64,000 nucleotides of DNA from Draconibacterium orientale. GTDB lineage: Bacteria; Bacteroidota; Bacteroidia; Bacteroidales; Prolixibacteraceae. Every line of letters begins with the position of its first letter. Positions within the stretch are counted from its first letter, which is position 1. The translations under genes and the position numbers were made by a program. A model generated the notes under the pieces. The model had not been told where the DNA came from. It saw only the letters and a list, made by a program, of their open reading frames with translations, and did not search any database. Location of the stretch: contig NZ_CP007451.1 in assembly GCF_000626635.1 (NCBI RefSeq), positions 1,798,001-1,862,000 on the forward strand, written 5' to 3'. Below, one piece after another: positions 8,265 through 16,983 of this stretch.

Positions 8265-11200
8265 TTACATGTTGCCATATCGTTCGAAATAGCTTTGCAG
8301 ATTACCGCCAATTTGCTCTGCCAATTCGCTGTTACCCGCATTTGCAGCCGTACGCTGCAACTGCTGCATATAGAACAGTTTGCGTTGAATCTCTTCAACA
8401 ATACCGGCCATAAACTTCGGCTGTAACGAGAAATAATAAGTCAGTTCGTCGTTGAATACGCCATACGCAGTTTCAACCATTTCAAGACCTTTATCGTTTG
8501 CACCGGCCCGGACATAACTGTTGGCCAGTTCCAGTGCGAAATATTCGTAAGGAATAATGCTGTTTGGCAACAACTCGTTGCACCGGTCGATAACTGCAAT
8601 GGCCGAATCCTTTTTACCTTCCTCAACCAATGCCGATGCCAGACGGTTAAAACTGTTCCGGATGTTGGTCATCATGCGGGTATTGGTTTCGTCGAGGTAA
8701 ACCTCAGGATCGTTCATGTTACCCCACTTAAAGTTGTTCATCAGGTTATCGTACATCACAGATGTATTCACCCGGCCAAACTGCAATTGCTGCGGATTAC
8801 TCTGCGTTTTTATCGGCACCAAACGATAGGCAAAACCTTCCACCTGGAAATAATCGCTAAGATTCAGGTATTTGCTGCGGCCAACGGTAATCGACCAGTA
8901 AATAGGGCGTTCCCAGTTATTGGTTGCCAGCATATCAAGCACCATCATTTCGTCTTTCGATAGCATGCTTTTTCCCGACAAATCGATAACGATCTCGTCA
9001 ACAATTTTGTCATAATCCTCTGGTTCAACCACTTTATTTCTGATTACTGCTTCCTTATCTACTTTAAAGTGTAGTTTCTTTTTCGGAAGATAAGCAGCAT
9101 TGTCGGCCTGCTGCAATTTGGTGGCCGGACTATCGTTGGCAATAAAATCAATCCCTTCTTTTAATCCAATGTAATCGCGTTTTATGCGTGAATCGTCGAG
9201 CAAATAAACCGCATCGCGGGTTCCCAACAGGTACTGATCGGGTTTCAGCGTAAAATCAATCGGCTCCGAATCGTAAGCCTGGCGGCGCATCTGATCGATA
9301 TACCAGTCGGTTTGCAAGTAGCTTAGGTTACACACCCGAACATCGGTTCGTACACCTTCCACCTCCTGGTTGTACCACAGCGGGAAAGTATCGTTATCGC
9401 CGTTGGTAAAAATTACCGCATTGGGCTCGCACGTTTTCAGGTAATTGGCACCAAAATCGCGGGCAGTATATCGTCCCGATCGATCGTGGTCGTCCCAGTT
9501 TTGCGCCCCCATAATTCCGGGAACCAAAATCAGCGTTACCAGTCCGGCAATTCCTCCGGCCAGTGTTTCCGGAATGTATTTTTTCAATGTTTCGGAAATG
9601 GCCAGCACTCCCAAACCAATCCAGATTGCAAAAGCATAGAACGAACCGGCATAAGCATAATCGCGTTCGCGCGGCTGGTGCGGATACTGATTCAGATAAA
9701 TTACAATGGCCAAACCGGTTAATACAAACAACAGGAATACTACCCAAAGTCCTTTTTTTCCCTCTTTTCCGCGGTTATACTGGAAAAATATACCAAGCAA
9801 TCCGAGCAATAAGGGCAGGAAGAAATAGGTGTTTCGGGCTTTGTTATTGGCCAGTTCAGCCGGTAAATTATCCTGGTTGCCCAAACGTGCCTCGTCAATA
9901 AATTTTATACCGCTCAGCCAGTTTCCGTAAAGTATATCTCCGTGTCCCTGAATATCGTTTTGGCGCCCCACAAAGTTCCACATAAAGTAGCGCCAGTACA
10001 TGTGATTCATCTGGTAACGAAAGAAAAAGCGCAGGTTCTCGCCCATGGTTGGTTTGACTATGGTTTCCACCTCGCCACGATCGTTTCGGAACTGAATACG
10101 TGTACCTTTTATTTGCGCCCACTGTTGGTAATCCTGTTCGTGTTGCGGATCCATATTGCTCCACATTCGCGGGAAAACAGTGGTAAATCTCTCGTCGTAA
10201 TTCGGATTAAAACGGTGGTAGGTTATTTCATATTTTCCGTCGATTTGCGAATAAACGGGGCTGCCTTCGGTAAAACGATCGCCCACTTTGTAGGGCGAAT
10301 TGTAGTACTGCCCACTAAACAACGGACGCGATCCGTATTGTTCGCGGTTGAGGTAGCCCAACAGCGAGAAAGTATCGTTCGGACTGTTCTGATCCATTGG
10401 CGGTTGAGCCGATGAACGAATAATAATTATGGCGAACGATGAGTAACCAATTAAAATTACGGCAACACCCAGCAACACGGTGTTCCAAACTACTTTTTGT
10501 TTTTTATGCGTGTAGTAAATACCAAACGCAAGAGCTGCAATTACCAGCACAACATAAAAGAAAACGCCCGAGTGATAAGGCAAACCAAAGCCGTTAACAA
10601 ACATCAGTTCGAACCACGATGCAATGGTCACAAAACCAGGAATAATACCGTACATTATTGCGCCCAGCAACACTACCGAGGCTACCAAAGCCCAGATAAT
10701 TCCGTTGCGGGTTACTTCATATTTTCTGAAATAATAAACAAAAACAATAGCCGGAATTGCCAGCAGGTTCAATAGGTGAACCCCAATTGACAGGCCAATT
10801 ATGTAAGCAATAAATATCAGCCAGCGGTTGGCATATTTTTCGTCGGCAACGTTTTCCCATTTTAAAATGGCCCAGAATACCACCGCCGTTAACAACGACG
10901 AACTGGCGTAAACTTCGCCTTCAACAGCCGAAAACCAGAAAGTATCAGAAAACGTGTAAGCCAGCGCTCCCACCAAACCAGCTGCGCAAATCGAAATGGT
11001 TTGCCCCAACGAAACCTCTTCGGTTTTTACCATTATTTTTTTTGCCAGGTGGGTGATGGTCCAAAACAGGAACATAATTGTTCCGGCACTGGCCAGAGCT
11101 GAAAGCACGTTCACCATTCTGGCTGCTCCTTCAGGGCCGGCAAACAGCGTGAAGAACCGGCCAACGATCATAAAAATCGGTGCTCCCGGCGGGTGACCCA

Positions 11201-11342
11201 CCTCAAATTTAAATGCTGTTGTAATAAATTCGCCACAGTCCCAAAAACTTACAGTGGGTTCAATGGTCATTAAATAAACAATGGCTGCAATTAAAAAACT
11301 AACCCAGCCAAAGACGATATTAAACAATCTGTATTGCTTCAT
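8265..11342 (-). CDS. DUF2723 (GT117-type) multi-pass membrane protein with C-terminal soluble domain
   Basis: 1025 residues from the ATG at 11342 (MKQYRLFNIVFGW); 62 upstream codons have no family resemblance and overlap AT-rich leader. The N-terminus shows the DUF2723 signature TIEPTVSFWDCGEF and GHPPGAP, followed by about a dozen membrane segments to about residue 620, as in GT-C glycosyltransferases. A soluble part contains FTNGDNDTFPLWY and helical, TPR-like repeats near the end. The family (GT117) is widespread in Bacteroidota and is thought to act in cell-envelope or protein glycosylation; the substrate is not known. A -7-like TATCTTCG at 11398-11391 may be its promoter. Confidence 0.85.
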   Translation of the reverse strand: MKQYRLFNIVFGWVSFLIAAIVYLMTIEPTVSFWDCGEFITTAFKFEVGHPPGAPIFMIVGRFFTLFAGPEGAARMVNVLSALASAGTIMFLFWTITHLAKKIMVKTEEVSLGQTISICAAGLVGALAYTFSDTFWFSAVEGEVYASSSLLTAVVFWAILKWENVADEKYANRWLIFIAYIIGLSIGVHLLNLLAIPAIVFVYYFRKYEVTRNGIIWALVASVVLLGAIMYGIIPGFVTIASWFELMFVNGFGLPYHSGVFFYVVLVIAALAFGIYYTHKKQKVVWNTVLLGVAVILIGYSSFAIIIIRSSAQPPMDQNSPNDTFSLLGYLNREQYGSRPLFSGQYYNSPYKVGDRFTEGSPVYSQIDGKYEITYHRFNPNYDERFTTVFPRMWSNMDPQHEQDYQQWAQIKGTRIQFRNDRGEVETIVKPTMGENLRFFFRYQMNHMYWRYFMWNFVGRQNDIQGHGDILYGNWLSGIKFIDEARLGNQDNLPAELANNKARNTYFFLPLLLGLLGIFFQYNRGKEGKKGLWVVFLLFVLTGLAIVIYLNQYPHQPRERDYAYAGSFYAFAIWIGLGVLAISETLKKYIPETLAGGIAGLVTLILVPGIMGAQNWDDHDRSGRYTARDFGANYLKTCEPNAVIFTNGDNDTFPLWYNQEVEGVRTDVRVCNLSYLQTDWYIDQMRRQAYDSEPIDFTLKPDQYLLGTRDAVYLLDDSRIKRDYIGLKEGIDFIANDSPATKLQQADNAAYLPKKKLHFKVDKEAVIRNKVVEPEDYDKIVDEIVIDLSGKSMLSKDEMMVLDMLATNNWERPIYWSITVGRSKYLNLSDYFQVEGFAYRLVPIKTQSNPQQLQFGRVNTSVMYDNLMNNFKWGNMNDPEVYLDETNTRMMTNIRNSFNRLASALVEEGKKDSAIAVIDRCNELLPNSIIPYEYFALELANSYVRAGANDKGLEMVETAYGVFNDELTYYFSLQPKFMAGIVEEIQRKLFYMQQLQRTAANAGNSELAEQIGGNLQSYFERYGNM

Positions 11343-11519
11343 TTTCAAGTGATTTCTGAAAGCGTAAATGTTCGAAATTTTTAATAGTTGCGAAGATAAG
11401 GCTTTTGCTGAAAACTCAGAGATCAGTATATTATAATTAAAATTTATTAACGAGAAATTGGCGATTACAGCCCTGTTGAAACAAGTGCAAAAGGGAGCAT
11501 ATTGGCGCCAATTTGTATG

Positions 11520-11729
11520 CTTCTGCAATTAGAAGAGGGCATTTTTTCAAAAATACATGGTCTTCTGCATGCGGAAGAGGTCATTTTCTTGAAAATTCGG
11601 GAGCTTCCGCAGTTGGAAGCAGGCATATTTTTGGAGATTCGGGGTCTTCTGCATGCGGAAGAGGGCACTTTTTTTGAAAAACAGGGTCTTATCCTTGCGG
11701 AAGGATGCACATTTTTGCCCAAATGTGCC
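11520..11729. repeat. Five tandem 42-base repeats, each carrying a hairpin
   Basis: Units start at 11520, 11562, 11604, 11646 and 11688, each exactly 42 bases. Each begins with a short inverted repeat whose arms differ between units but keep pairing: CTTCT/AGAAG, CTTCT/GGAAG (G:T), CTTCC/GGAAG, CTTCT/GGAAG, and shifted ATCCTT/AAGGAT in the last. The array closes with GCACATTT/AAATGTGC (11707-11728). Because 42 is a multiple of three, a frame on each strand stays open and gives 14-residue repeats, but neither has a credible start or family. It lies between the PorP/SprF gene and the DUF2723 gene, both on the minus strand. Confidence 0.9.
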
Positions 11730-11808
11730 CTTCCAACTACAGCTTGATACGATTTTACATATATGTGGCCGACAAGAATTGTAAAAGCATAAAACTTATT
11801 TCTCGAAC

Positions 11809-12714
11809 TCAGCTTTTAGCGTTAAGGCGGTATCCGAGTACAAATTCGTGAGTATTCAGTATTTTACTTTTCAGGAAATCATTAAAACTATAGCTATACC
11901 CAAGTCGGAATTTTTGTTTAAAGTCTACCCCCAACATGAGTGAATGGAAATCCTCGAAATCAAAATTCTGATAACCGGCCCAGAATGTTTTTTTGTATTC
12001 TGCAAAAATTCCAGGCATAAACACATAGTCTTTATCGGAATAGTCGACCATAAGATTTGGAATGAACGCAAAGTTCTGCGCATCAACAATTTTATAAGAA
12101 AAAACTCCGGTAAAAACCGCAGGAATATCAATCGACAAATTATCTTCACCGGAAATTTGTTCCTGAACAGTTACGCTTAATCCTGCGCTTAACCTTTCCG
12201 AATAAATAAAAACCCCCATGTTTCCATTAAATGTTTTGTAATGCTCATCCAAAGGGTTTTCAAATAATGGATCATTGGGATCAAGAGAAACATATTCAGA
12301 CAAGGCATTCTTGTAAAATGTGGTACCGCCCGAAATTCCGAAACTTAAAATGGCAGCGTCAAAAACATTGAAGTCATAGGCATAATTTACTTTCACCAGA
12401 TCAGCTGTTTCGAGACCGAGCTTTGTATGGTAAAAATCGAGCCCTATGGTTCCGGCTTTTTGTGAGATTTTATAATCGAACGAAGCAGTAAACAAATTAT
12501 AGGATTCCTTCCCAAAGTCTCCGAAATCATAAGCCAGATGAGAAAAAGATCCATAAATCCAATCTGATGGAGTAGAAATTGCCGCCGGGTTTTGGAATGA
12601 TAACCCCATCCAATAAGCCCCTTCCTGGGCGCTGCTTTTTTGATGAAGAGAAAGAAAAACGATTAAAAGGATAAGAATTGTTTTGGGGAATAAACCAGTG
12701 TTTTGAGTATTCAT
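11809..12714 (-). CDS. PorP/SprF-family outer-membrane protein (type IX secretion-like)
   Basis: 301 residues with a signal peptide ending near SSAQ at about residue 29. The mature part is beta-strand rich and begins WMGLSFQNPAAI, the xxNPA signature near the N-terminus of PorP/SprF proteins, and ends in an aromatic strand (HEFVLGYRLNAKS) as outer-membrane barrels do. Named PorP and SprF act with the type IX secretion system or with gliding adhesins, but many paralogues exist and the partner here is unknown. No por/spr genes lie nearby. Confident in the family, not in the role. Confidence 0.75.
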   Translation of the reverse strand: MNTQNTGLFPKTILILLIVFLSLHQKSSAQEGAYWMGLSFQNPAAISTPSDWIYGSFSHLAYDFGDFGKESYNLFTASFDYKISQKAGTIGLDFYHTKLGLETADLVKVNYAYDFNVFDAAILSFGISGGTTFYKNALSEYVSLDPNDPLFENPLDEHYKTFNGNMGVFIYSERLSAGLSVTVQEQISGEDNLSIDIPAVFTGVFSYKIVDAQNFAFIPNLMVDYSDKDYVFMPGIFAEYKKTFWAGYQNFDFEDFHSLMLGVDFKQKFRLGYSYSFNDFLKSKILNTHEFVLGYRLNAKS

Positions 12715-12780
12715 TTTGGATTAATATTACTATTTGAGGAGTAAATATATATTTTTTTGTTAATAATTATTCCGGTGAGG

Positions 12781-13518
12781 TTACAAAATCATTATACCCG
12801 ACACCATACGCCCGGTATCCACCCCTTCGCGCCGTGCCGAATAATACTTTTCAGCTTCGGAAAACGAACACGCTCCGAGCACCTCGATATTTTGTGTCGG
12901 CACCCCGTTTTTTAACAACAACTGCCGGTTGGCTTCCCAAAGGTTAAAATGAAAGTTGCCTGTACCGTTTTTGTGCAGGGTGGTTTCAACATTGGGAATC
13001 GATTTTCGGGCGGCAGCAACCACCTCATCACCCACTTCGTAAATTTCGGGACTTATCGACGGGCCAATGGCAGCCACTATATTATCAGCAGAAGCTCCAT
13101 AATTCGCTTTCATTTTCACAATCGCCTTTTCAACTATTCCACCAACGGTACCGCGCCACCCGGCATGAACGGCTGCAACAACTTTCGCTTCCGGGTCGAA
13201 CAGCAACACCGGAACACAATCGGCCGTTTGTACACACAAACACAGCCCGGACTGGTTGGTAACCAAAGCATCGGTTTCCGCAATAACTGCATTCGGCACC
13301 TCCCGAATATCAGCTACGGAATTGCTGTGCGTTTGATCAGAGTAAACCATTTGCCCCACTTCCAGAGCCAGTGCCTCAGCCAGCTTTTCCTTATTTTCGG
13401 GCACATTGCTGTAGCGCACCCGTTCAACCGGCAAAGTTTTTTTGGTGGTGGTAAAAGCACAGATATTCGTAAACGGTTGAAATATATCGTAGCGGATCAA
13501 ATTCCGGTTTCTATCCAT
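12781..13518 (-). CDS. pgeF: Peptidoglycan editing factor / multicopper-oxidase-like protein (YfiH family)
   Basis: 245 residues. The YfiH/DUF152 family has been called polyphenol oxidase (laccase) and purine nucleoside phosphorylase; in E. coli PgeF removes wrongly incorporated serine from the peptidoglycan stem. Conserved metal-site motifs are CVQTADCVPVLL (about residues 86-97), AVHAGWRGTVGGIV and AAIGPSISPEIYEVGDEV. Its start overlaps the end of the upstream Crp/Fnr gene by 8 bases, so the two share a transcript. No functional link to that regulator is obvious. Confidence 0.88.
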   Translation of the reverse strand: MDRNRNLIRYDIFQPFTNICAFTTTKKTLPVERVRYSNVPENKEKLAEALALEVGQMVYSDQTHSNSVADIREVPNAVIAETDALVTNQSGLCLCVQTADCVPVLLFDPEAKVVAAVHAGWRGTVGGIVEKAIVKMKANYGASADNIVAAIGPSISPEIYEVGDEVVAAARKSIPNVETTLHKNGTGNFHFNLWEANRQLLLKNGVPTQNIEVLGACSFSEAEKYYSARREGVDTGRMVSGIMIL

Positions 13519-14188
13519 TTTTTAATAAGCTGTTTAATTCCTCCTTATCAAGCAGGGTAACGGTTTTCTTCTCAATTTTTATCAGCCCTTCGTTTTGCAT
13601 GTCGCCAAGTACACGTGCCAACGATGGCCGGGTAACTCCAAACATTTCGGCCAGTTGTTGTTGTGTATTTTTTAGCTCGAACGAATGATATAAATCGCCC
13701 GCCTGTTGAAGCAGAAAATGTGCAACCTTTTCTTTAATGGTTTTAAAACTCAGAAAATGAAGTTTTTGCGATAGAAACTGCGCCCGTGTTGAAATACTGT
13801 TCAAATAGTTACGCAACAAACGTGTATTCATTTGTAATAGTTTCAGGAACTCAACAACGGGAATTGCCAGCAACTCCGCCTTTTTATTGGCAGTTACCGT
13901 AACCGGAAATTTATTCTCTTTACCAAACAAAAAGGCAGCTGCCAGAGGGCGCGGCGCTTCAATGTCTTCTATTTTCACTGTTTTTCCCGAGTAGTCGATC
14001 ATCTCCCCACGCACACTTCCGGAAAGTACAACAAACAGGTTGGTAACTTCCTCGCCTCCCTGCACCACAATTGCATCTTTTTCGAATTTGCGAACCTGGT
14101 AATGGATTTTTGAGAATAACGCCCTGCACTCCTCATCCGGAATACCATGAAACAACGGACTTTTAACAAGAACTGAATAATCTATCAT
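13511..14188 (-). CDS. Crp/Fnr-family transcriptional regulator, probably HcpR-like
   Basis: 225 residues: N-terminal cyclic-nucleotide-binding-type beta-barrel (about 10-120), dimer helix (about 120-150) and C-terminal winged helix-turn-helix with QQLAEMFGVTRPSLARVLGDM (recognition helix RPSLARVLGDM) at about 170-195. No N-terminal cysteine cluster of the FNR type is present. It is divergent from the ferredoxin-like/hcp pair, the arrangement of HcpR regulators that respond to nitrosative stress; a palindrome lies 2 bases before its ATG. HcpR identity is inferred from context. Start at 14188 fits the domain boundary. Confidence 0.8.
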   Translation of the reverse strand: MIDYSVLVKSPLFHGIPDEECRALFSKIHYQVRKFEKDAIVVQGGEEVTNLFVVLSGSVRGEMIDYSGKTVKIEDIEAPRPLAAAFLFGKENKFPVTVTANKKAELLAIPVVEFLKLLQMNTRLLRNYLNSISTRAQFLSQKLHFLSFKTIKEKVAHFLLQQAGDLYHSFELKNTQQQLAEMFGVTRPSLARVLGDMQNEGLIKIEKKTVTLLDKEELNSLLKNG

Positions 14189-14190
14189 TT

Positions 14191-14206
14191 TGTAACAATT
14201 GATACA
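14191..14206. promoter_or_regulatory. Candidate operator of the Crp/Fnr-type regulator
   Basis: TGTAAC-AATT-GATACA, an inverted repeat with one mismatch per arm, of the size and spacing bound by Crp/Fnr dimers. Its centre is about 40 bases ahead of the expected start of the ferredoxin-hcp transcript (class II activator position) and it lies immediately before the regulator's own ATG, where binding could also repress the regulator. Confidence 0.55.
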
Positions 14207-14207
14207 T

Positions 14208-14235
14208 TTTGCCTAACACCGGCGACCTACTTTTG
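14208..14235 (+). promoter_or_regulatory. Promoter of the ferredoxin-hcp unit
   Basis: TTTG at 14208-14211 and TACTTTTG at 14228-14235 fit the Bacteroidota -33/-7 pattern, although the 16-base spacer is short. A weak -33 element suits an activator-dependent promoter. Confidence 0.5.
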
Positions 14236-14266
14236 TTGCGTAAACTTAGAGAAAAGAACAAGAAAA

Positions 14267-15148
14267 ATGATACGAGAGATAATTAAAATTGACGACGATT
14301 TATGCAACGGATGCGGCAACTGCGTTCCGAACTGCCACGAAGGTGCTTTGCAAATTATTGACGGTAAAGCGCGGTTGATAAGCGAATTAATGTGCGACGG
14401 ATTGGGAGCTTGTATTGGTCATTGCCCGGAAGGAGCGATTACCATTGAAAAGCGCGAAGCCGATGCTTACGATGAAATTGCAACCATTTCTCAGATGGTA
14501 AAACAAGGAAAAGCCACGATGTTTGCGCATTTAAAACATTTGCAGGATCATAACGAAACCGGCTATTTACAGCAGGCATTGGGTTTTATAAAAGCCAATC
14601 ACGAGGCCATGCCTTTCGAGATCAGCGAAGTACACGAATTGTTGCACGGAGCCAGAGAAGAGCAGACTTCGGGTGGTGGTTGCGCTACCGGCGGATGTCC
14701 GGGCTCGGCACCAATGGCTTTTGATGCAGGTGGTTTAAAAATGGCCGCTCCGGCTGCAGAAGTACCATCGGAGCTTACCCAGTGGCCGGTGCAAATGCAT
14801 TTGATTAACCCGGCAGCCAGCTATTTCCAGGGTGCCGATCTTTTGGTAGCTGCCGATTGCGCCGGTTTTGCGTACGGCAATTTCCATAACGACTTTATTA
14901 AAGGACGGAAAATGGTTATTGCCTGTCCAAAACTCGACCAGGGAACAGATATCTATGTGCAGAAACTGGTGAAACTTATTGACGAATCGAGAGTAAACAC
15001 AATAACCGTTGTAATTATGGAGGTTCCATGTTGCGGAGGATTGTCGCAAATGGTGAAAATGGCCACTCAAATGGCATCGCGGAAGGTACCCGTGAAAGAA
15101 GTTGTGATAGGAATTAAGGGCGATGTATTAAGTGAAGAGTGGGTATAA
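14267..15148 (+). CDS. 4Fe-4S ferredoxin-domain protein, probable electron donor to Hcp
   Basis: 293 residues. A cluster motif CNGCGNCVPNC at residues 13-23 has four cysteines; the second motif CDGLGACIGHC at 43-53 has only three because the second cysteine position is Leu46. A linker with CATGGCPG (about 143-150) follows, then a C-terminal alpha/beta domain with CPKLDQGTDIYVQKL and EVPCCGGL. The family is found beside hcp in anaerobes and is thought to pass electrons to the hybrid cluster protein; this is known by association rather than proof. It precedes hcp by 88 bases on the same strand. Confidence 0.82.
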   Translation: MIREIIKIDDDLCNGCGNCVPNCHEGALQIIDGKARLISELMCDGLGACIGHCPEGAITIEKREADAYDEIATISQMVKQGKATMFAHLKHLQDHNETGYLQQALGFIKANHEAMPFEISEVHELLHGAREEQTSGGGCATGGCPGSAPMAFDAGGLKMAAPAAEVPSELTQWPVQMHLINPAASYFQGADLLVAADCAGFAYGNFHNDFIKGRKMVIACPKLDQGTDIYVQKLVKLIDESRVNTITVVIMEVPCCGGLSQMVKMATQMASRKVPVKEVVIGIKGDVLSEEWV

Positions 15149-15236
15149 GCTACTATAAAGATCCAATGAAGTTGTAATAAACCCAAAGCCCTAAACATTA
15201 AGGAAAAAGTAATAACAAACTAAAAAAATAGAAAAA

Positions 15237-16889
15237 ATGAGCATGTTTTGTTTTCAATGTCAGGAAGCAGCCAAAGGAACCGGCTGTACAATTGCAGGAG
15301 TCTGCGGAAAAACCAGCGATGTAGCGAATTTACAAGACACTTTACTGTATGTTTTGAAAGGAATTTGCTGGTACAACGAGAAATTAAGAGCTGTGGGCGC
15401 CAACCCTAAAAAAGTGGACAAAATCGTTTTCGATGGTTTGTTCAGCACCATTACCAATGCCAATTTCGATGCGGCGGTATTCACCAAACGTATCATCAAA
15501 GCATTGCAGTTAAGAAACGAATTACACGTTTTAAGCAAAGAAGCAGGCGTAGCTTTACCTGCAGAACTTCCGGCCATTGCAACATGGACAGGAAATACCA
15601 CCGAAGAATTTGAAGCCAAAGCCGAAGAAGTTGGTGTACTGAGTACCGAAAACGAGGATATCCGTTCGTTGCGCGAGTTGATTATTTACGGCGTAAAAGG
15701 ATTGGCAGCTTATGCTGAACACGCCTACAACCTGGGAAGCCAAAAAGATGAGATTTTTGCGTTTATGCAACGTGCACTGGTAGCCACTACCGAAGATTTA
15801 AGTATTGACGAGTTGGTGGCACTAACATTGGAAACCGGAAAATTCGGTGTTGACGTAATGGCATTACTGGATGCTGCCAACACTGGTTCTTACGGAAATC
15901 CGGAAGCTACAAAAGTAAATATTGGGGTACGTAATAATCCGGCAATCCTGATTTCAGGTCACGATATGAAAGACATGGAAGAATTACTGAAACAGACCGA
16001 AGGAACCGGCGTTGATGTGTATACCCACAGCGAAATGTTGCCGGCTCATTACTATCCTGCTTTCAAAAAATACGACCACCTGGTGGGTAACTACGGAAAT
16101 GCGTGGTGGAAACAAAATACCGAATTCGAAAGTTTTAACGGCCCAATTCTGTTTACAACCAACTGTATTGTTCCGCCAAAAGAATCGGCAACTTACACCG
16201 ACCGTATTTATACTACCGGCGCATCAGGACTTGAGGGAGCCATTCACATTCCGGATCGTGAAAATGGTAAAATGAAAGATTTCAGCGCCATTATCGAGCA
16301 CGCGAAAAAATGTGCAGCACCGCAGGAAATTGAAACCGGCGAAATCGTTGGTGGATTTGCACACGCACAGGTTTTTGCTTTGGCCGACAAAATTGTTGAT
16401 GCCGTAAAATCGGGTGCCATTAAAAAATTCTTTGTAATGGCCGGTTGCGACGGACGAATGAAAAGCCGCGACTACTACACAGAATTTGCTGAGCAATTAC
16501 CACAAGATACCGTAATTCTTACCGCAGGTTGTGCAAAATACCGCTACAACAAACTGCCTTTGGGCGACATCGGTGGTATTCCACGCGTAATTGATGCCGG
16601 ACAATGTAACGACTCGTATTCGCTGGCAGTTATTGCTTTAAAACTGAAAGAGGTATTTGAGCTGAACGATATTAACGAACTGCCAATTGCCTACAACATT
16701 GCCTGGTACGAGCAAAAAGCAGTAATCGTATTGCTAGCATTGCTAAGCTTAGGCGTAAAAAATATTCACTTAGGGCCAACACTTCCGGCATTCCTTTCGC
16801 CAAACGTAGCCAATGTATTGGTTGAAAACTTTGGAATCGGGGGTATTACCGAAGTGGAAAAAGACCTTGAAATGTTTATGTCAGCATAG
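15237..16889 (+). CDS. hcp: Hydroxylamine reductase / hybrid cluster protein
   Basis: 550 residues, full length. Hcp reduces NO to N2O (and hydroxylamine to ammonia in vitro) and protects anaerobes against nitrosative stress. The N-terminal cluster ligands are C5, C8, C17 and C23 (Cx2Cx8Cx5C), the spacing of the class found in strict anaerobes. Hybrid-cluster ligands lie in [25 protein letters not shown] and [10 protein letters not shown] in the C-terminal half. Preceded by the ferredoxin-like gene and probably controlled from the same promoter; a terminator follows. Confidence 0.97.
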   Translation: MSMFCFQCQEAAKGTGCTIAGVCGKTSDVANLQDTLLYVLKGICWYNEKLRAVGANPKKVDKIVFDGLFSTITNANFDAAVFTKRIIKALQLRNELHVLSKEAGVALPAELPAIATWTGNTTEEFEAKAEEVGVLSTENEDIRSLRELIIYGVKGLAAYAEHAYNLGSQKDEIFAFMQRALVATTEDLSIDELVALTLETGKFGVDVMALLDAANTGSYGNPEATKVNIGVRNNPAILISGHDMKDMEELLKQTEGTGVDVYTHSEMLPAHYYPAFKKYDHLVGNYGNAWWKQNTEFESFNGPILFTTNCIVPPKESATYTDRIYTTGASGLEGAIHIPDRENGKMKDFSAIIEHAKKCAAPQEIETGEIVGGFAHAQVFALADKIVDAVKSGAIKKFFVMAGCDGRMKSRDYYTEFAEQLPQDTVILTAGCAKYRYNKLPLGDIGGIPRVIDAGQCNDSYSLAVIALKLKEVFELNDINELPIAYNIAWYEQKAVIVLLALLSLGVKNIHLGPTLPAFLSPNVANVLVENFGIGGITEVEKDLEMFMSA

Positions 16890-16952
16890 TAGAAGTTGAA
16901 GAGAGAGAGGGAAAAACCTTAAATTGAGGGACAATTTAGTTGAAGGTTTTAC

Positions 16953-16983
16953 AATGGTACCTGCTACGGCGGGTGCCATTTTT
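16953..16983 (+). terminator. Terminator after hcp
   Basis: AATGGTACC (16953-16961) / GGTGCCATT (16972-16980), one G:T pair, followed by TTTT. It touches the stop of the convergent sensor kinase gene. Confidence 0.7.

Noticed and set aside
11342-11528. 62-codon N-terminal extension of the DUF2723 protein
   Set aside because: AT-rich leader with no signal-like sequence; family starts at MKQYRLFN.
11502-11747. 81-codon plus-strand (and 85-codon minus-strand, 11465-11722) repetitive frames
   Set aside because: Openness follows from the 42-base repeat length; no start signal, no family, and both strands are equally open.
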